Below, piece by piece: positions 51,001 to 55,055 of a stretch of 64,000 bases of DNA. Position 1 is the first letter of the stretch, and every line of letters begins with the position of its first letter. Source of the stretch: Accumulibacter jenkinsii. Its GTDB lineage: Bacteria; Pseudomonadota; Gammaproteobacteria; Burkholderiales; Rhodocyclaceae. The stretch is taken from the NCBI GenBank assembly GCA_036625225.1, contig JAZKUF010000002.1, forward strand, positions 496,001 to 560,000. Reading direction: 5' to 3'. The position numbers and the translations under genes are program-made. The notes below the pieces were generated by a model, which saw nothing but the letters and a program-made list of their open reading frames with translations, had not been told where the DNA came from and did no database searches.

Positions 51001-52439
51001 CGACGCTGACCGGGCAAGTGGTCAGCGACTCCCGCGGAACCGATCTGCTGGGCGGCATTGAGAACCTGGTGGGTGGCGCCTACGGCGATAGCCTGACCGG
51101 CGACACGGCGGCGAATGCCATCGACGGTCTGGCAGGCAACGACACGATTTCCGGTGGTGTCGGTGCGGATACGCTGCAAGGCGGCGACGGCAACGACACG
51201 CTGTACGGTAACCAGGACAATGACCAGCTGTTCGGTGGCAATGGTGACGACTGGATACATGGTGGGCAGGGTGACGACGCGCTCGACGGCGGTGCCGGCA
51301 ACGACACCCTGGCGGGTGGCCTGGGCAACGACACGCTGACCGGGGGAGACGGCCTCGATACGGCGGATTACTCGGCATCGAGCGACGCGCTGACCATCAA
51401 CCTCTCGACGCTGACCGGGCAAGTGGTCAGCCTCACCCAGGGTAGCGATCTGTTGAGCGGCATTGAAAACCTGCTGGGCGGCGCCTACGGCGATGCCCTG
51501 ACCGGCGACAACGCAGCGAATCTCCTGAACGGTCTGGCAGGCAACGACACGATTTCCGGTGGTGTCGGTGCGGATACGCTGCAAGGCGGCGACGGCAACG
51601 ACACGCTATACGGTAACCAGGACAATGACCAGCTGTTCGGTGGCAATGGTGACGACTGGATACATGGCGGCCAGGGCATCGATCTCCTGGAGGGCGGCGC
51701 CGGTAACGACACCCTGGCGGGTGGCCTGGGCAACGACACGCTGACCGGGGGAGACGGCCTCGATACGGCGGATTACTCGGCATCGAGCGACGCGCTGACC
51801 ATCAACCTCTCGACGCTGACCGGGCAAGTGGTCAGCCTCACCCAGGGTAGCGATCTGTTGAGCGGCATTGAAAACCTGCTGGGCGGCGCCTATGGCGATG
51901 CCCTGACCGGCGACAACGCAGCGAATCTCCTGAACGGTCTGGCGGGCAACGACACGATTTCCGGTGGTGTCGGTGCGGATACGCTGCAAGGCGGCGACGG
52001 CAACGACACGCTGTACGGTAACCAGGACAATGACCAGCTGTTCGGTGGCAATGGTGACGACTGGATACATGGCGGCCAGGGCATCGATCTCCTGGAGGGC
52101 GGCGCCGGTAACGACACGATTGCCGGGGGTCTGGGCAACGACCTCCTGAGCGGTGGCTCGGGTAACGATGTGTTCCTGTTTAACACAGCATGGGGCGCCG
52201 GCAATGTTGACACCATCACCGACTTCCAGGCTGGCGACAAGATCGCTCTTTCGGCTTCCTTCTTCACCGCATTTGCGGGTGGGGTGGTGAGCTTCGGTGC
52301 GAACTTGAGTTACGATACGGGTACAGGGGCGCTGGCTTACGATGCCGACGGGGCGGGTAACGAGGCAGCAGTAATCATCGCTATCGTGGGGACGGCGACA
52401 CATCCCTCCCTGACCCAGGCCGACTTTATGCTTGGATAA
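30093..52439 (+). CDS. Giant secreted RTX/VCBS-type adhesin (7448 residues)
   Basis: One uninterrupted frame for a type I-secreted surface protein. Domains in order: DUF4347 (about 5-168, with His62 in LSHGASG and Cys105 in LYGCNVAAG); cadherin-, Ig- and VCBS-like modules to about 1730, each ending in a motif like GTNDAP; a C-type lectin module (about 1730-1890, with NWNAGEPNDAGGEDYAEF and GQWNDLP); more modules; five identical 118-aa VCBS repeats (3743-4332); twelve 100-aa repeats (5010-6209); RTX nonapeptides GGxGxD from about 6870 to 7360; and a T1SS-type tail (DTITDFQAGDKIAL to LTQADFMLG). It has no Sec signal, as expected for type I export. Calcium should rigidify the module chain and fold the RTX part. 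The matching HlyB-type transporter is not in the window. Expected role is adhesion or biofilm cohesion. Confidence 0.93.
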   Translation: MSTSALNIYFVDAGIVDLDSLIAGLPVGAEVHLLDGGSDGLSQMLAAIGGRSGLGSIQILSHGASGQLQLGSAWYDSSTLAARADDFAALGRTLGADGDILLYGCNVAAGDAGQAFIAQLASLTGADVAASEDTTGASALGGDWTLEASTGSIEAEVAAPTAWDGTLFSFGGYNFQTVYSGALTTSDPINAFRAGCYWDRYTLSNVANNTDVAIYMGDSALDDFLQIERNGSILIQDDDSGDGERSYDAFLHWSYQAGDVIRVTSYSTAIPTGSYKLYVSVNTTVTDIGSDPPPPANVAPTFSAASFNNGNTLTDTAADDSYPALTGNLHASDPDSGTMSYSGGGTGTYGSLSVSSNGSFTFTANDAAVEGLLSSTTQSFSVAVSDGQGGSASSTISFNINGVNDAIVANNDSASAYEARGNGNSTAGTNPSGNVLSNDSDRDSGDGKTVSSITGNIAGTYGTLNLASNGAYTYTVNNANAAVEALKAGQTLTDSFTYTARDNAGSTSNATLTVTINGYNDNPTAVADAGTVVEAGDLVGGTVSTPSVLLNDYDGDSGETAGLSVNAYTLTGSYGTLTLAADGTYSYAVNNTLAAVQALRTTAHTLSDVFTYTVKDVNNTTGSANLTITIQGSNDNPFGVDDAATAIERSGTANGSLGANGIGNVLTNDTDVDSTANGETKAVTLVRAGSMEGSGTEVAAGVLATGIYGTLTLNANGSYTYAVTENNAAVQALQTGGTLIDYFNYTVSDTAGGTDTALLAITIQGRNDAPVFSSAAASVALDDTSIYDTFTNATGTVTGSDVDSAGTSFDIRGGVVSGGSASLTGLYGTLSVVTATGAWTYQPNAIAINALPSGATTDTFQFRITDTQGLSALQTFTVNLTGADDTPLSLGIADQSYTGGAWQYQVPSAAFTDAEGGAMTFTAQLVDSAGVLVDLDGEGENNPAGTLPSWLSFNATTRTFSGTPPSTDNTDIYLKVTASDGNSAASDFFKLDLSNTAPTTTDDSLSMAEEAVRLLTLADFGTYADAENDAFAAIKIIAVPTGTFELSDGIGGWTSITNGQLITVDDIAAGKLRYAPTGHDTGTPYTTLTFQVSDGSDFSSTHTLTINVNNVNDAPTGSATVSLPGGFEDIPYTVSAVDLLTGFTDLDSDTLSVTALTADHGSVVNNGDGTYTITPTANYNGAVTLGYSVIDGNGGSVAATQTFTLAAVNDAPALTTARATLSSSTEDGTGYSVTAVQLLQGFSDADGTTLTISGNSVTADHGSFATSDSGVTYVYTAEVNYNGPVTLSYTVTDGTTSVATTQTLTLTAVNDAPTGLATAVLANATENQSYLISTADLLQGFSDVDGDTLTLSGLAATLNVGGASAGSLVNNGNGTYTFTPNANVNGQVNLIYAVNDGHTGTVSGTRSFTITADNSAPALTGAPATLIAGTEDTAYTVSAANLLQGFTDADGDTPAISSNLVTANHGTVVYNSGDNSYTITPDADYNGVVTLSYAVTDGLGGNVAATQSVTLAAANDAPSGATTTTLPAATEGVSYLIRASDLLQGLNDVDGDSLSVINLTATLTSDGASAGTLVDNGNSTWTLTPSATSSGEDAVTLNYTVTDLHGGTVAGTTLLSVSDVPGASAPNLAPPIVGAVTANTYTDVFSTDDPLLSGFTSNVRVTVSTGTGTVRLSSLPDGVTSATGYTDALTGASSIAFEGTQAAVNDALLNLQVNTATNATLSINASTTGMAFNATTGHYYQAVSHGSGISWTDARDAAAASTFNGLTGYLATITSADENAFVLSKLPADGWIGASDSAAEGTWKWVTGPEEGTTFSTGNNTPTTVTYANWNAGEPNDAGGEDYAEFYATGSTPGQWNDLPGTSGNGISYYVVEYGGIGTETGTVSQSFTVPVAAGGTAPVITTSSGSTVTLTEAAINVAPANLGLAWTVADTDQNYTAGILRVAVNGGGTSDETLSIQNVGTSTGQIGISGLDVTYENVVIGTVPATSGGSGIGGQYLEVTLNAAATDAAVSALIAALQYGNTSNTPPASRTLDVFVKDDTNLLTTAQVTVTITASNDAPTASDDSITTPEDIAKVLSLADFGNYTDPDLTTIASVKITTLESAGSLEYNSGSWTGVTQDQVITAADITAGKLRFVPAADANGAAYATVGFQVGDGTDFSPFYTLTVNVTAVNDAPIGSASATLAAGTENADYVVTAADLLTGFSDVDGDVPAIRDNLVIANHGTVSYSGGDYTITPESNYDGPVTLSYTVTDGHGGTVSASQSFMLASVNSIPTSTNDSITTPEDTTVVLSLADFGTYADVDSSAIAKVQITTLESAGSLEYNTSGSTWVAVTENQEITAADITAGKLRFVPAADASGAPYDTVGFKVSDGTDYSASAYTLTVNVTAVNDAPTGTSAVGLLTPGAGAAQEDTAFSLTKAQLLGNFTDVEGTALSIAGLSADNASVTTSDGGTTYTFTPSANFNGTLNLSYRVTDGTTAIAASASVAVAPVNDAPALTAARATLSGGNEDATGYTVTAAALLQGFTDADGTTPTILGHSVTADHGSFATSDGGLSYVYTPQPNYHGPVTLSYQVTDGTASVATTQTFNLNAVGDAPTVANALADQSATQNAPFVFTLPTNAFADVDAGTVLTYSAALVDGSGTLINGGSLPDWLSFNAATATFSGTPANGDVTTAAHHIKVTASDGSFTISDVFDITVANVNDAPVLVNPIANQVLATDTTFSLSLVGVFSDADVGDSLTYSVKLADGSDLPSWLVFTPGTMTLAGNPPAETPYLNLKFTATDGNAASAFTTFSLGLQQPIDNTVNVNTLGEASITGTAAENSVLTAHVTDADTAGTPSYQWQTSSDAGSTWTDVPGTRAQASTFTLTQAEVGKLVRVQAFFTDAGGHAESPVSPATAAIANVNDVGTVLITGNIAEGQVLTATVSDADGLTGVTINYQWWSSTNGTDWSTIGGATSREFVTTSNEGGKYMRVVASYTDEQNSIETPLASTVSKITAGARAPVGVNDTGAATEKGGTLNATVGINAGGNLLGNDTDANDGETHTVASVRLGSIEGLGTAASLDGGNFVIAGTYGVLTVNPLTGDYTYVVNENDASVQALTTASTPLQDEFNYTNLDQAGLSDRARLTINISGANDAPVAGNNTGAATEAGGLANATAGSNATGDVLTNATDVDTGASLTIATFRTGGTEGAGTSAAAGVPLAGLYGTLTINANGTYTYVVNDANPTVQALKVGDTLAESFNYTVSDGTLSDTGVLTLTIHGANDAPVVSNATFTGAVEDGGLVSGTAVTGTDVDDDAPTVFALVDTSNINGSLTFNADGTWSYNPGFSFQTLSVGTHQDISFTYTATDSHGLVSAPATQTIRVAGVNDAPIVQTNILYQQANEDEVFNFQVPISGAGQDRTFYDVDANDTLTYRATLNDIDEDTEDYFPLPSWLHFDTATATFTGTPPQSVLDEYLGSNRQMSKVYYIRVEANDGHGGTISDFFQLTISNVNDAPVISIASVIVGTVTEAGDNDAAEVVPGTAVVSGTLAYTDEDLGVDLDIAATWSLTGSTAGIYGSMAINAATGVWTYTLNNALPATQALDEGDAPTETFTARVTDNRGGYAEQVITVTVQGTNDAPVVLPGDASFTGTATEAGHADDGTAIPGVSVATGTFVASDVDFDATQVWSVASPTGTYGSIVVVPGTGAWTYTLNNLDNDTQALKEGQTVTETFTATITDNLGATALQAVTLTLTLTGTNDVPVVTSNGAAAAGAVEEAGNLDNGDVVAGTSSATGTLTSSDVDADATATWTGSATGTYGSFAITTGGVWTYTLDNADADTKALKEGDSLTETFTATVTDDFGATATQLVTITVTGTNDSPVVTSNGAAAAGAVEEAGNLDNGDVVAGTSSATGTLTSSDVDADATATWTGSATGTYGSFAITTGGVWTYTLDNADADTKALKEGDSLTETFTATVTDDFGATATQLVTITVTGTNDSPVVTSNGAAAAGAVEEAGNLDNGDVVAGTSSATGTLTSSDVDADATATWTGSATGTYGSFAITTGGVWTYTLDNADADTKALKEGDSLTETFTATVTDDFGATATQLVTITVTGTNDSPVVTSNGAAAAGAVEEAGNLDNGDVVAGTSSATGTLTSSDVDADATATWTGSATGTYGSFAITTGGVWTYTLDNADADTKALKEGDSLTETFTATVTDDFGATATQLVTITVTGTNDSPVVTSNGAAAAGAVEEAGNLDNGDVVAGTSSATGTLTSSDVDADATATWTGSATGTYGSFAITTGGVWTYTLDNADADTKALKEGDSLTETFTATVTDDFGATATQLVTITVTGTNDSPVVTNVAGARAGTVVEAGHLDDGTVVPGTVTASGTLIASDVDAGATQTWSLQGSLSATYGTMAIDSSTGVWTYTLDNSLPATQALKEGQAPVTQTYTARVTDDQGAYVDQTVTITINGTNDRPVVTASVINLTFTEDVVVNAGSGANSFSFVAPFSDVDTNATLSYTVTKSDGSALPSWLTATATNTGDADITNDTLTFSGRPLNSNVGAFDVKINATDEKGAVTSTTFTLNVVNVNDAPTVVRTIADVTMNENDVFSYTIPSHLNAATRIFNDIDLPYGDTLTYTAFKADGSALPSWLTFNPDTLTFSGTPLIDPDIGANDVRVTVTDSAGLSVFDVFKITVNNTNDAPNPINPALPMVSITGTVAEGQTLTANTSNLADDDGLGTLHYTWQIGSGSTWTTIGTDAATFTLTDDTLVNAANQGTQSIRVQVSYRDVRNALLPIGQAQTETVTSDPVTPVTLTNQAPSGSVILTNANTTNGVTAAAEDDVLTASNNLTDADGMTGATVHYQWQRDGVNIEGATHASYTLVQADVDALITAQASYTDDDGFTNTVASGATNAVINVNDLPITTPISAAATEASVTPVALNLLDGITDEDGDTPTVSGAPTYKVNGSITPVELPAGFTLTGTTLTVDPADGAFDYLAEGQIYTLLVEYFVTDSIGVPVAHTATITITGTNDAPVAAVATATASEDGALVTGSVSSTDVDVLGQTASYALDAPVAGLTMDADGTYSFNPGDAAYQSLAEGEELQVVASFTVTDDEGATSSNTLTITITGTNDAPVAAVATATATEDGALVTGSVTSTDVDVLGQTASYALDAPVAGLTMDADGTYSFNPGDAAYQSLAEGEELQVVASFTVTDDQGATSSNTLTITITGTNDAPVAAVATATATEDGALVTGSVSSTDVDVLGQTASYALDAPVAGLTMDADGTYSFNPGDAAYQSLAEGEELQVVASFTVTDDQGATSSNTLTITITGTNDAPVAAVATATATEDGALVTGSVTSSDVDVLGQTASYALDAPVAGLTMDADGTYSFNPGDAAYQSLAEGEELQVVASFTVTDDEGATSSNTLTITITGTNDAPVAAVATATATEDGALVTGSVSSTDVDVLGQTASYALDAPVAGLTMDADGTYSFNPGDAAYQSLAEGEELQVVASFTVTDDQGATSSNTLTITITGTNDAPVAAVATATATEDGALVTGSVTSTDVDVLGQTASYALDAPVAGLTMDADGTYSFNPGDAAYQSLAEGEELQVVASFTVTDDQGATSSNTLTITITGTNDAPVAAVATATASEDGALVTGSVTSTDVDVLGQTASYALDAPVAGLTMDADGTYSFNPGDAAYQSLAEGEELQVVASFTVTDDQGATSSNTLTITITGTNDAPVAAVATATATEDGALVTGSVSSTDVDVLGQTASYALDAPVAGLTMDADGTYSFNPGDAAYQSLAEGEELQVVASFTVTDDQGATSSNTLTITITGTNDAPVAAVATATASEDGALVTGSVSSTDVDVLGQTASYALDAPVAGLTMDADGTYSFNPGDAAYQSLAEGEELQVVASFTVTDDQGATSSNTLTITITGTNDAPVAAVATATATEDGALVTGSVTSTDVDVLGQTASYALDAPVAGLTMDADGTYSFNPGDAAYQSLAEGEELQVVASFTVTDDQGATSSNTLTITITGTNDAPVAAVATATATEDGALVTGSVTSSDVDVLGQTASYALDAPVAGLTMDADGTYSFNPGDAAYQSLAEGEELQVVASFTVTDDQGATSSNTLTITITGTNDAPVAAVATATATEDGALVTGSVSSTDVDVLGQTASYALDAPVAGLTMDADGTYSFNPGDAAYQSLAEGEELQVVASFTVTDDQGATGSNTLTITVTGTNDAAIITGDLSAILTENNDSTDPQTVGGELFSADVDGDTTFAAQAGTAGDYGTFSVAENGAWTYTTFDDLNTLPHENADEHFTVTSSDGTSIVVDIDLLNVNDAPVAINALLSQIVTAGYSQDWSYNYQTGLDPAVFSDPDGDTMTFSATRADGSPLPNWMHIDPATGTLSGRPAQSDVSDRPVVVKITASDAYGGSVDEYLDVLVQPRTENELPTRETAPDLGSTNEDTAKVVTVAELLAGFSDGDLDPVTIVAGSVTADHGTVVFNSEAQTYTITPTFDYNGPLTLSYQVTDSYSAETVATSASLTVTPVDDSPRIETALPDLRVTEGQSVTLNVTDFEAYGFMAHGFMDVEGSPLTYTARLSTGAPLPDWITFDGTTLVANPTSNLHVTTNVRITATDTVGHGTVSDVLQIIVAQVNDAPTLQAIAVQSVSDTSADDSFAVLSAGLIGTDEETAGASLSYGIMNVAAVDGVSTLVGTYGTLTVTVGGSWTYTPADGALEALGASDSPSETFTVFVRDVAIGAANNQLAHTTTQQLVINLSGANDTPTGILALTGTAAELQTLSADPAAIADRDGIDAVTFNYEWQHSTDGIAWSAIDGAANASTYTLADTLGGEQVRVVATYTDNADGSNSVASSAVTVGEVRNSFALTEFADAPPLYGVTNDLVDALDGNDIVSGGHGNDTLIGGGGNDMLYGNEDNDQLLGGNGDDWMHGGQGNDALDGGAGNDTLVGGLGNDTLTGGDGLDTADYSASSDALTINLSTLTGQVVSDSRGTDLLGGIENLVGGAYGDSLTGDTAANAIDGLAGNDTISGGVGADTLQGGDGNDTLYGNQDNDQLFGGNGDDWIHGGQGDDALDGGAGNDTLAGGLGNDTLTGGDGLDTADYSASSDALTINLSTLTGQVVSLTQGSDLLSGIENLLGGAYGDALTGDNAANLLNGLAGNDTISGGVGADTLQGGDGNDTLYGNQDNDQLFGGNGDDWIHGGQGIDLLEGGAGNDTLAGGLGNDTLTGGDGLDTADYSASSDALTINLSTLTGQVVSLTQGSDLLSGIENLLGGAYGDALTGDNAANLLNGLAGNDTISGGVGADTLQGGDGNDTLYGNQDNDQLFGGNGDDWIHGGQGIDLLEGGAGNDTIAGGLGNDLLSGGSGNDVFLFNTAWGAGNVDTITDFQAGDKIALSASFFTAFAGGVVSFGANLSYDTGTGALAYDADGAGNEAAVIIAIVGTATHPSLTQADFMLG
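41321..43090 (+). repeat. Five tandem 354-bp repeats in the adhesin gene
   Basis: Five units of exactly 354 bp (118 codons, one VCBS module each) begin at 41321, 41675, 42029, 42383 and 42737. By eye the units are nearly identical; one synonymous difference is a T at 42305 in unit 3 where the others have G. Such identity implies very recent duplication or ongoing homogenisation, and the copy number may vary between strains. Confidence 0.95.
45121..48720 (+). repeat. Twelve tandem 300-bp repeats in the adhesin gene
   Basis: Twelve units of exactly 300 bp (100 codons, cadherin/Ig-like) start every 300 bases from 45121 to 48421. They differ at only a few sites: AGC/ACC before GAAGA, AGC/ACC in the SVSS/SVTS position, ACC/AGC next to it, GCT/GCG in SLAEG, and GAA/CAA in DDEG/DDQG. 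The variants occur in shuffled combinations across non-adjacent units, as expected from recombination among copies. Unit 12 ends with a changed codon (GSN instead of SSN) before unique sequence. Confidence 0.95.
50731..52150 (+). repeat. RTX region with 405-bp long-period repeats
   Basis: Calcium-binding GGxGxDxxx nonapeptides are themselves arranged in a 405-bp (135-codon) superunit. Near-identical copies begin at about 51136, 51541 and 51946 (last one partial), with a more diverged first copy from about 50731. Each superunit holds two nonapeptide blocks around a spacer containing DTADYSASSDALTINLSTL. Confidence 0.9.
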
Positions 52440-52461
52440 GTCGAAGCCAACCCACGGCACA

Positions 52462-52503
52462 CACAGACCCCGGCTTGTCTAGAACCGGGGTCTGTATTTT
52501 TTT
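52462..52503 (+). terminator. Strong rho-independent terminator after the adhesin
   Basis: CAGACCCCGG (52464-52473) pairs with CCGGGGTCTG (52485-52494) around an 11-base loop, followed by TATTTTTTT. It ends the 22-kb transcript and separates it from the following sulfotransferase gene. Confidence 0.92.
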
Positions 52504-52523
52504 CTAAAATTCGAAGGGGTAAT

Positions 52524-53402
52524 TTGACAATTTTCTCTCCGGTTGCCGTAGGCGGTGTCGGGGGTAGCGGCACTCGCGTGATTGCTCAGTTCCTGGGTCG
52601 GCTCGGTTATTTTATGGGCCATGATCTCAATGAAGCCGTAGATAATCTGGGCTTCACGCTTCTGTTCAAGCGATTCGAAATAATCGAGACGAGCGAAAGC
52701 GAGTTCGACACCTTGCTTGATATTTTTTCCCGTGCCATGCGGGGCGCCGATCGCCAGTGGTCTGATCTCGATCGCGAGATCATTCTTGCTGCTGCAAGCA
52801 AAGAGCGTTTGCCACAACACACTTTGAGCTGGCTGCAGGCCAGAGCGCTGAACTTGTTAAGTGTGCCGCTGGTGGAAAATCCCCGAAAACTCTGGGGCTG
52901 GAAAGAGCCCAACACTCATCTTGTCTTGGATCGCCTGCTCACCCGGATGCCGGAACTTAGATACATTCATGTGCGTCGCAACGGTTTTGACATGGCCTGC
53001 AGCAGGAATCAGAATCAACCCAGGCTATGGGGGAAGTTCTTGATGGGGCAGGAAGTTTCTGGCGAATGCTCGCCTCGTCATTCTTTGAAATACTGGTGTG
53101 CCGCCGAGCGGCGCGTCGAACGAATCGTAAAATCTGCACAAGGTCGGCAGGGTTTTCATATTGTGGATTATGACAACTTATGCACCGATACCAGGACCGA
53201 GTGGTTGAGGTTGTTAAGATTTTTCGATATATCGGCATCCAGTGAGTTCCTGGATGAACTTGTGTCGATCATTAAGCCACCTGCGTCCATTGGGCGTCAT
53301 CGTTTATTGGATATGGCGCAATTCGATCCGGACGACGTGACTTACGCGCGTTCGCTTGAGATAAACCCTCCGCGGGCACGAGCCATCAAGCCACCGTCGT
53401 GA
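52524..53402 (+). CDS. Second sulfotransferase-family protein (TTG start)
   Basis: A 292-residue protein with the phosphosulfate loop VAVGGVGGSGTRVIAQFL at residues 7-24 and a 3'-phosphate-like site in LRYIHVRRNGFDMACSRNQ (about 148-166); LWGWKEPNTHLVLDRLL lies between. The start is TTG, supported by GAAGGGG (52513-52519) five bases before it; the first in-frame ATG would delete the sulfate loop. It is AT-richer than the core genome. It would sulfate a sugar or polymer from PAPS. Being immediately after the adhesin, a role in modifying surface material is possible but not shown. Confidence 0.8.
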   Translation: MTIFSPVAVGGVGGSGTRVIAQFLGRLGYFMGHDLNEAVDNLGFTLLFKRFEIIETSESEFDTLLDIFSRAMRGADRQWSDLDREIILAAASKERLPQHTLSWLQARALNLLSVPLVENPRKLWGWKEPNTHLVLDRLLTRMPELRYIHVRRNGFDMACSRNQNQPRLWGKFLMGQEVSGECSPRHSLKYWCAAERRVERIVKSAQGRQGFHIVDYDNLCTDTRTEWLRLLRFFDISASSEFLDELVSIIKPPASIGRHRLLDMAQFDPDDVTYARSLEINPPRARAIKPPS

Positions 53403-53511
53403 TGGCGAGCACATTTGCAGAACCATCCCCAAAGCTGGTGAGGCACCGATCGCAACCGGCCTGCACCCGTCGCCCGATTTTGCCCGAAAGGATAAAAACC
53501 ATGCTATTCGC

Positions 53512-54105
53512 GGGTCAAGGATTGTCGCCCGCGGCGATCAGCACTCGCATGAAGAAGCCGCCCGAACAGGTCGATGTCACGCCAGCGCAGATCGACGAAC
53601 TGCTGGCCCTCGCGAAACCGGTGTTTCCAGCGCCGCAGTACGCCCGGCTCAGCCAGATCCTCTCGACCTTTGTCTTCGTCATGCAGGCCCTGCAGAACAC
53701 GAAGCTCTCGCTGGCGCGTTTTCGACAGATGGTGTTCGGCGCCCCGACCGAGAGCAAACGCAACCTGCTGAAGCCGCTCCCCCAGACGGACGAAATACCC
53801 GCCGCTGCGGATGCGGCCGCGCCCGGAGAGACCGCGCCAGCCGAAGCGACCCCCCCGAAGCCCCCGAAGCCAGGCCACGGCCGCAACAGCGCCGCGAAGT
53901 ATGTCGATTCGCAGGTCATCGAAGTGAAGCTTCCGGGTCTGAAGGCCGGCGATCCCTGCCCGAACTGCGACCAGGCCAAGGTCTATGCCTCACCTCCCCG
54001 CATCGTCGTCAAAGTGGTCGGCCAGCCACCGATTGACGCCACGATCTACCGCCTGGAAACCCTGCGCTGCCGGATGTGCGAGACGACCTACGTGGCGCCG
54101 CTGCC
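53512..54105 (+). pseudogene. IS66-type transposase 5' fragment (left, plus-strand copy)
   Basis: The frame open from 53399 to 54109 is, from 53512 on, the N-terminal part of an IS66 TnpC: GLSPAAISTRMKKPPEQVDV, KLSLARFRQMVFGAPTES, then a zinc-binding region DPCPNCDQAKV and CRMCETTYVAPLP. It stops at the break point, where the inverted second copy begins, so the catalytic DDE part is missing. Upstream about 110 bases read as unrelated fusion. It is not expected to transpose. Confidence 0.8.
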
Positions 54106-54769
54106 GTAGCGCAACTGGGCGAGCAGGCTCGCACAGCTGGGGTCATATTTCGACGCGCAGACGCCTTCGGGCAGCGGCGCCACGTAGGTCGTCTCGCACA
54201 TCCGGCAGCGCAGGGTTTCCAGGCGGTAGATCGTGGCGTCAATCGGTGGCTGGCCGACCACTTTGACGACGATGCGGGGAGGCGAGGCATAGACCTTGGC
54301 CTGGTCGCAGTTCGGGCAGGGATCGCCGGCCTTCAGACCCGGAAGCTTCACTTCGATGACCTGCGAATCGACATACTTCGCCGCGCTATTGCGGCCGTGG
54401 CCTGGCTTCGGGGGACTCGCTTCGGCGGGCGCGGTCTCTCCGGCCGCGGTCTCTCCGGGCGCGGCCGCATCCGCAGCGGCGGGTATTTCGTCCGTCTGGG
54501 GGAGCGGCTTTAGGAGATGGCGTTTGCTCTCGGTCGGGGCGCCGAACACCATCTGTCGAAAACGCGCCAGCGAGAGCTTCGTGTTCTGCAGGGCCTGCAT
54601 GACGAAGACAAAGGTCGAGAGGATCTGGCTGAGCCGGGCGTACTGCGGGGCCGGAAACACCGGTTTCGCGAGGGCCAGCAGTTCGTCGATCTGCGCTGGC
54701 GTGACATCGACCTGTTCAGGCGGTTTCTTCATGCGAGCGCTGATCGCCGCGGGCGACAGTCCTTGACCC
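53512..54769. repeat. 0.6-kb inverted repeat of IS66 transposase sequence
   Basis: The left arm 53512-54105 reappears inverted as 54170-54769 with few differences. The left arm lacks a five-codon GETAA-type insertion and has an extra PKP, so the arms differ by 6 bases in length. About 64 unpaired bases lie between them. Such a palindrome could extrude or fold and is typically unstable. Confidence 0.85.
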
Positions 54770-54789
54770 ACGGATAGCCCAGGTTCCAC
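54088..54789 (-). pseudogene. IS66-type transposase 5' fragment (right, minus-strand copy)
   Basis: A 233-residue frame equal to the left copy but extending 21 residues further, into EGVCASKYDPSCASLLAQLRYGSG, the next conserved stretch of IS66 TnpC (usually LRYGSGLPFHRLE). It then runs out at the inversion junction. The DDE core is missing. It is on the same strand as the tnpA remnant at 55052-55480, so it is probably the original orientation of this decayed element, while the plus-strand copy is the inverted duplicate. Confidence 0.8.
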
Positions 54790-55055
54790 CCTTCACACCC
54801 CGGCTTCGACCCGGTCTTGCGACTCGACGCCGGATGATCGGCGATCGACGGGCGGATGAAGACGAGATCGTCTTCGGAAATCTGCCGGTGTCGGTCCCTC
54901 GGGGGCGTGTGCATGTGCCGCACCATACCCGATTTGAGCGTGGAACGTCAGCTGAAAGTGCAAATATTTGATCGCGGGAGGCTTCCGGCGGCCTTGTCCA
55001 GGGCGTTTTGCAGCTTTGCCGGAGGGACACGCATGTGCGGCGTGATCTGGATCAT
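54790..55055 (-). pseudogene. Truncated IS66 tnpB and junction sequence
   Basis: A start overlapping the tnpA-like stop (ATGA) reads MIQITPHMRV, the standard opening of IS66 TnpB, but homology ends there and the frame stops soon after. The remaining bases show no known protein; a short frame HTPPRDRHRQISEDDLVFIR is unassigned. The gene is therefore a deletion remnant. Confidence 0.6.
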
